From Luminiphilus sp. (GTDB lineage Bacteria; Pseudomonadota; Gammaproteobacteria; Pseudomonadales; Halieaceae), in assembly GCA_022425845.1 (NCBI GenBank), contig JAKMEU010000139.1:1-7764 (forward strand): DNA of 7,764 bases, in the 5' to 3' direction. The notes under the pieces are model-generated. The model was not told the DNA's origin. It was given only the letters and a program-made list of their open reading frames with translations, and ran no database searches. This document shows, in pieces, positions 6,170 through 7,764 of this stretch. How positions within the stretch are numbered: position 1 is the stretch's first letter; the number at the start of each line of letters is the position of its first letter. The translations under genes and the position numbers were made by a program.

Positions 6170-7126
6170 ATGGATATTCGCAAGCGGCTTGTTATCGGGG
6201 TGTTGCTGCCACTCATTCTTGCTGGCTGTACGACGACATCAACAAATGACTACAACCTCTGCGCGCTGGGTGCCGGCGCTGCGGGCTTGGGTGTGGGCCT
6301 CGCTTCCGGGGGTACGGGCGCTGTTGTCCTGGCCACCGGCGCCGGCGCCGGTATCGGATATATGATTTGTCAGGAAGAGGTGCCAGCTCCAGCGTCTGAG
6401 CCGGTTGTGGACGCAGCTGTGCCCGCCATGGTCGAGACCGACGGTGATGGCGACGGCGTACCCGACCACCGCGATGACTGTCCCAACACCGAGCCCGGCG
6501 TTCGGGTTGACGAACGCGGCTGTGCCCTGCCCATCATCCTTGATAGTGCAATGCTCAACTTTGCCTTTGACAGTGCGGTGCTGCCCAACAATGCGGCGGA
6601 TTCCCTCAAGGCATTTGTCGATTACATCAAGCGATATCCCACGGCCACGTTTGAAGTGGCAGGGCACGCTGACAGCACCGGTGCCGAGGGCTATAACCAG
6701 GGTCTATCCGAGCGCCGGGCATCTGCCGTAGCTCGTTATCTTGAAAGTCGCGGTGTGCCGCCGGGTCGCCTGCGGGTTGTAGGCTATGGCGAGATGGAGC
6801 CCATTGCGAGTAATGAAACAGAGTCGGGTCGGGCCCGTAACCGCAGGGTCGAAGTGCGGGTAATCGATGAGGACGTTGCGTTCTCCCCTGATGCACCTGA
6901 TTTGCCATGGCCGCTTGACCTCAGTACGCCGCAGCTGGGATCGTCTGTTGTCACGCTTTCGTTCAGCGCGACGCGCTTTCATGGGTCAGCCGTTGCGCCT
7001 GCGAGTGCAGGCCTGTCTGTGATGTTTGCCGACCCGGTCAGTGTGTGGATCACGAGAGACCCCGGGTGGCTTACCCCGGAACCCGCGGGTAACGGTTTAA
7101 CCGGCCAACGCACCCGCCCAGCTTAG
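6170..7126 (+). CDS. OmpA-family outer-membrane lipoprotein, PdsO-like, with unusual C-terminal tail
   Basis: A 318-residue peptidoglycan-associated lipoprotein. The signal peptide ends in the lipobox LAGC (17-20); the residue after Cys20 is Thr, so sorting to the outer membrane is expected. Next comes a glycine-zipper-like hydrophobic stretch (33-64) rich in GAGAG. A calcium-type TSP3 motif DGDGDGVPDHRDDCP (91-105) has a Cys pair (C104, C118). The OmpA C-terminal domain (about 124-235) holds NFAFDSAVL, GHADSTG with D168, and LSERRA with R183, the residues that hold diaminopimelate of peptidoglycan, and ends NRRVEVRVI. A further 83 residues (236-318) match nothing I recognise. Divergent placement from pdsRS suggests the sortase-system OmpA protein PdsO, but many unrelated lipoproteins share this plan, so no symbol is given. 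It has its own promoter and ribosome site. Confidence 0.85.
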   Translation: MDIRKRLVIGVLLPLILAGCTTTSTNDYNLCALGAGAAGLGVGLASGGTGAVVLATGAGAGIGYMICQEEVPAPASEPVVDAAVPAMVETDGDGDGVPDHRDDCPNTEPGVRVDERGCALPIILDSAMLNFAFDSAVLPNNAADSLKAFVDYIKRYPTATFEVAGHADSTGAEGYNQGLSERRASAVARYLESRGVPPGRLRVVGYGEMEPIASNETESGRARNRRVEVRVIDEDVAFSPDAPDLPWPLDLSTPQLGSSVVTLSFSATRFHGSAVAPASAGLSVMFADPVSVWITRDPGWLTPEPAGNGLTGQRTRPA

Positions 7127-7385
7127 CCCCAATGGCAATCTGAATCCGCGACGACGTCACCCTTGCGGGCTGACTGTTCAGCACGGTTGTGCCTTTACGG
7201 TGGCAGCCAGCAATGCAAAGAGGCTTCGATACGATGCTGCTTTCTGCCCGCTGTGAGCGCTTTAACCTGCTGATCGGAAATAGTGCGGCGTAAAGGCGTG
7301 GCATTAATCTGTGACGGCGCTAAACTTGCCGCCACCGCAAGCGGCCCTTGGTAGGGGTCGCCACTGACTACAGGGGACTCGCGCA
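7127..7385 (+). other. 259-bp intergenic leader upstream of thrS
   Basis: No credible gene, tRNA or transposon remnant is seen here. A small hairpin GCAC-GGTT-GTGC (7181-7192) has no T-tract, so termination of the lipoprotein gene is not explained. An imperfect direct repeat begins CTGTGA and shares GCGCT and a final CTTG/CCTG (7251-7269 and 7309-7328). No -35/-10 pair for thrS is convincing. The length leaves space for a structured leader like those that autoregulate thrS in enterics, but no tRNA-like fold can be claimed. Confidence 0.4.
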
Positions 7386-7764
7386 ATGCCTTTAATAAAC
7401 CTACCTGATGGCTCACAACGTCAATTTGACCAGCCGGTCTCGGTGGCTGATGTGGCCGCCGACATTGGTCCGGGATTGGCCAAAGCGGCCCTGGCCGGCG
7501 TTATCGATGGTAAAGAGGTCGATACCTCCTTTGTGATCGAGGGTGATGTCGCTCTCAGCATTATCACCGAGCGGGATGCCGCTGGAATTGAGATTCTTCG
7601 ACATTCCACAGCGCATCTGCTGGCCCAGGCGGTGCAGCAGCTGTTCCCCGGGACACAGGTGACAATTGGTCCCACCGTTGAAGATGGTTTTTATTACGAT
7701 TTTGCCACCGGGCACAACTTCACGCCTGAGGATCTTGAGCGCATCGAGAAGCGTATGGAAGAGC
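7386..7764 (+). CDS. thrS: Threonyl-tRNA synthetase, N-terminal part (3' end cut off by window)
   Basis: A cytoplasmic class II aminoacyl-tRNA synthetase that charges tRNA-Thr. About 126 of roughly 640 residues are present and the frame is still open at the window edge. The N-terminal TGS domain (1-62) starts MPLINLPDGSQRQFD and includes DIGPGLAKAALAGVIDG. The N2 editing domain begins with HSTAH: His73 and His77 fall at the same numbers as the E. coli editing residues that clear Ser-tRNA-Thr. The stretch VTIGPTVEDGFYYDF (about 94-108) is typical of the family. The start is supported by AGGGGA (7372-7377), 8 bases upstream. In gammaproteobacteria, infC, rpmI and rplT usually follow, but they are beyond the window. 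Identity is secure. Confidence 0.97.
   Translation, partial: MPLINLPDGSQRQFDQPVSVADVAADIGPGLAKAALAGVIDGKEVDTSFVIEGDVALSIITERDAAGIEILRHSTAHLLAQAVQQLFPGTQVTIGPTVEDGFYYDFATGHNFTPEDLERIEKRMEE

Noticed and set aside
6335..6352. 18-bp perfect palindrome ACCGGCGCCGGCGCCGGT
   Set aside because: It is explained by tandem Ala-Gly codons in the glycine-zipper part of the lipoprotein; there is no sign of a regulatory site inside the gene.
7081..7103. ACCCGCGGGT palindrome and CGGTT-T-AACCG repeat near the end of the lipoprotein gene, as a terminator
   Set aside because: Neither is followed by a T-tract, both lie before the stop codon, and the stems are short.
7060..7126. C-terminal LTPEPAGNG as a sortase or exosortase sorting signal in the lipoprotein
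   Set aside because: There is no LPXTG, no following hydrophobic helix with basic tail, and the protein is already anchored by its N-terminal lipid.
7127..7385. tRNA gene, T-box or tRNA-Thr-like operator in the thrS leader
   Set aside because: No cloverleaf, no GTTCGAATCC-type arm and no 3' CCA context are seen. The GCAC-GGTT-GTGC hairpin has a 4-base loop and is 200 bases from the start, too weak to call an anticodon mimic.
7195..7416. 73-residue minus-strand open frame overlapping the thrS start
   Set aside because: It overlaps the ribosome site and first codons of thrS, and has no recognisable motif or start signal.

Overview
The window looks like a chromosomal segment of a marine-type gammaproteobacterium. 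The UvrB and ThrRS fragments closely resemble the Escherichia coli and Pseudomonas proteins, and base composition is moderately GC-rich by eye. The central two-component pair is recognised as the 'proteobacterial dedicated sortase' (Pds) regulators, a system known mainly from marine proteobacteria. A periplasmic sulfatase fits the same lifestyle. The genus cannot be fixed from this sequence; a Cellvibrionales/Halieaceae-like or related lineage is only a guess.

Layout, left to right. (1) The C-terminal half of uvrB (excision repair) runs in from the left edge. (2) A 175-bp gap carries two matched inverted repeats of the form TTGC-N5-GCAA around a candidate promoter. (3) An exported arylsulfatase-type enzyme follows, closed by a strong rho-independent terminator. 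(4) A stand-alone thioredoxin-type arsenate reductase (arsC) starts 31 bases after that terminator. (5) On the opposite strand, converging on arsC with a 3-bp gap, lies the pair pdsR-pdsS: an OmpR/PhoB-type response regulator and a hybrid-free sensor kinase, joined by an ATGA stop/start overlap. (6) A 212-bp divergent intergenic region has helically phased TTGA repeats and a good sigma70-type promoter. (7) An OmpA-family lipoprotein (PdsO-like) is transcribed away from pdsR. (8) A 259-bp leader precedes the 5' part of thrS, which runs off the right edge.

How the genes may work together. PdsS carries an apparent CBM9-like carbohydrate-binding segment in its periplasmic part and would phosphorylate PdsR at Asp53. 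PdsR could bind the repeats between pdsR and the OmpA-like gene. In related genomes these regulators usually neighbour a class GN sortase and its LPXTG-type target. Neither is present here: arsC flanks one side and thrS the other. So the window shows a regulatory and outer-membrane portion of a sortase system physically apart from the sortase. The other genes (uvrB, sulfatase, arsC, thrS) show no clear functional link to it.
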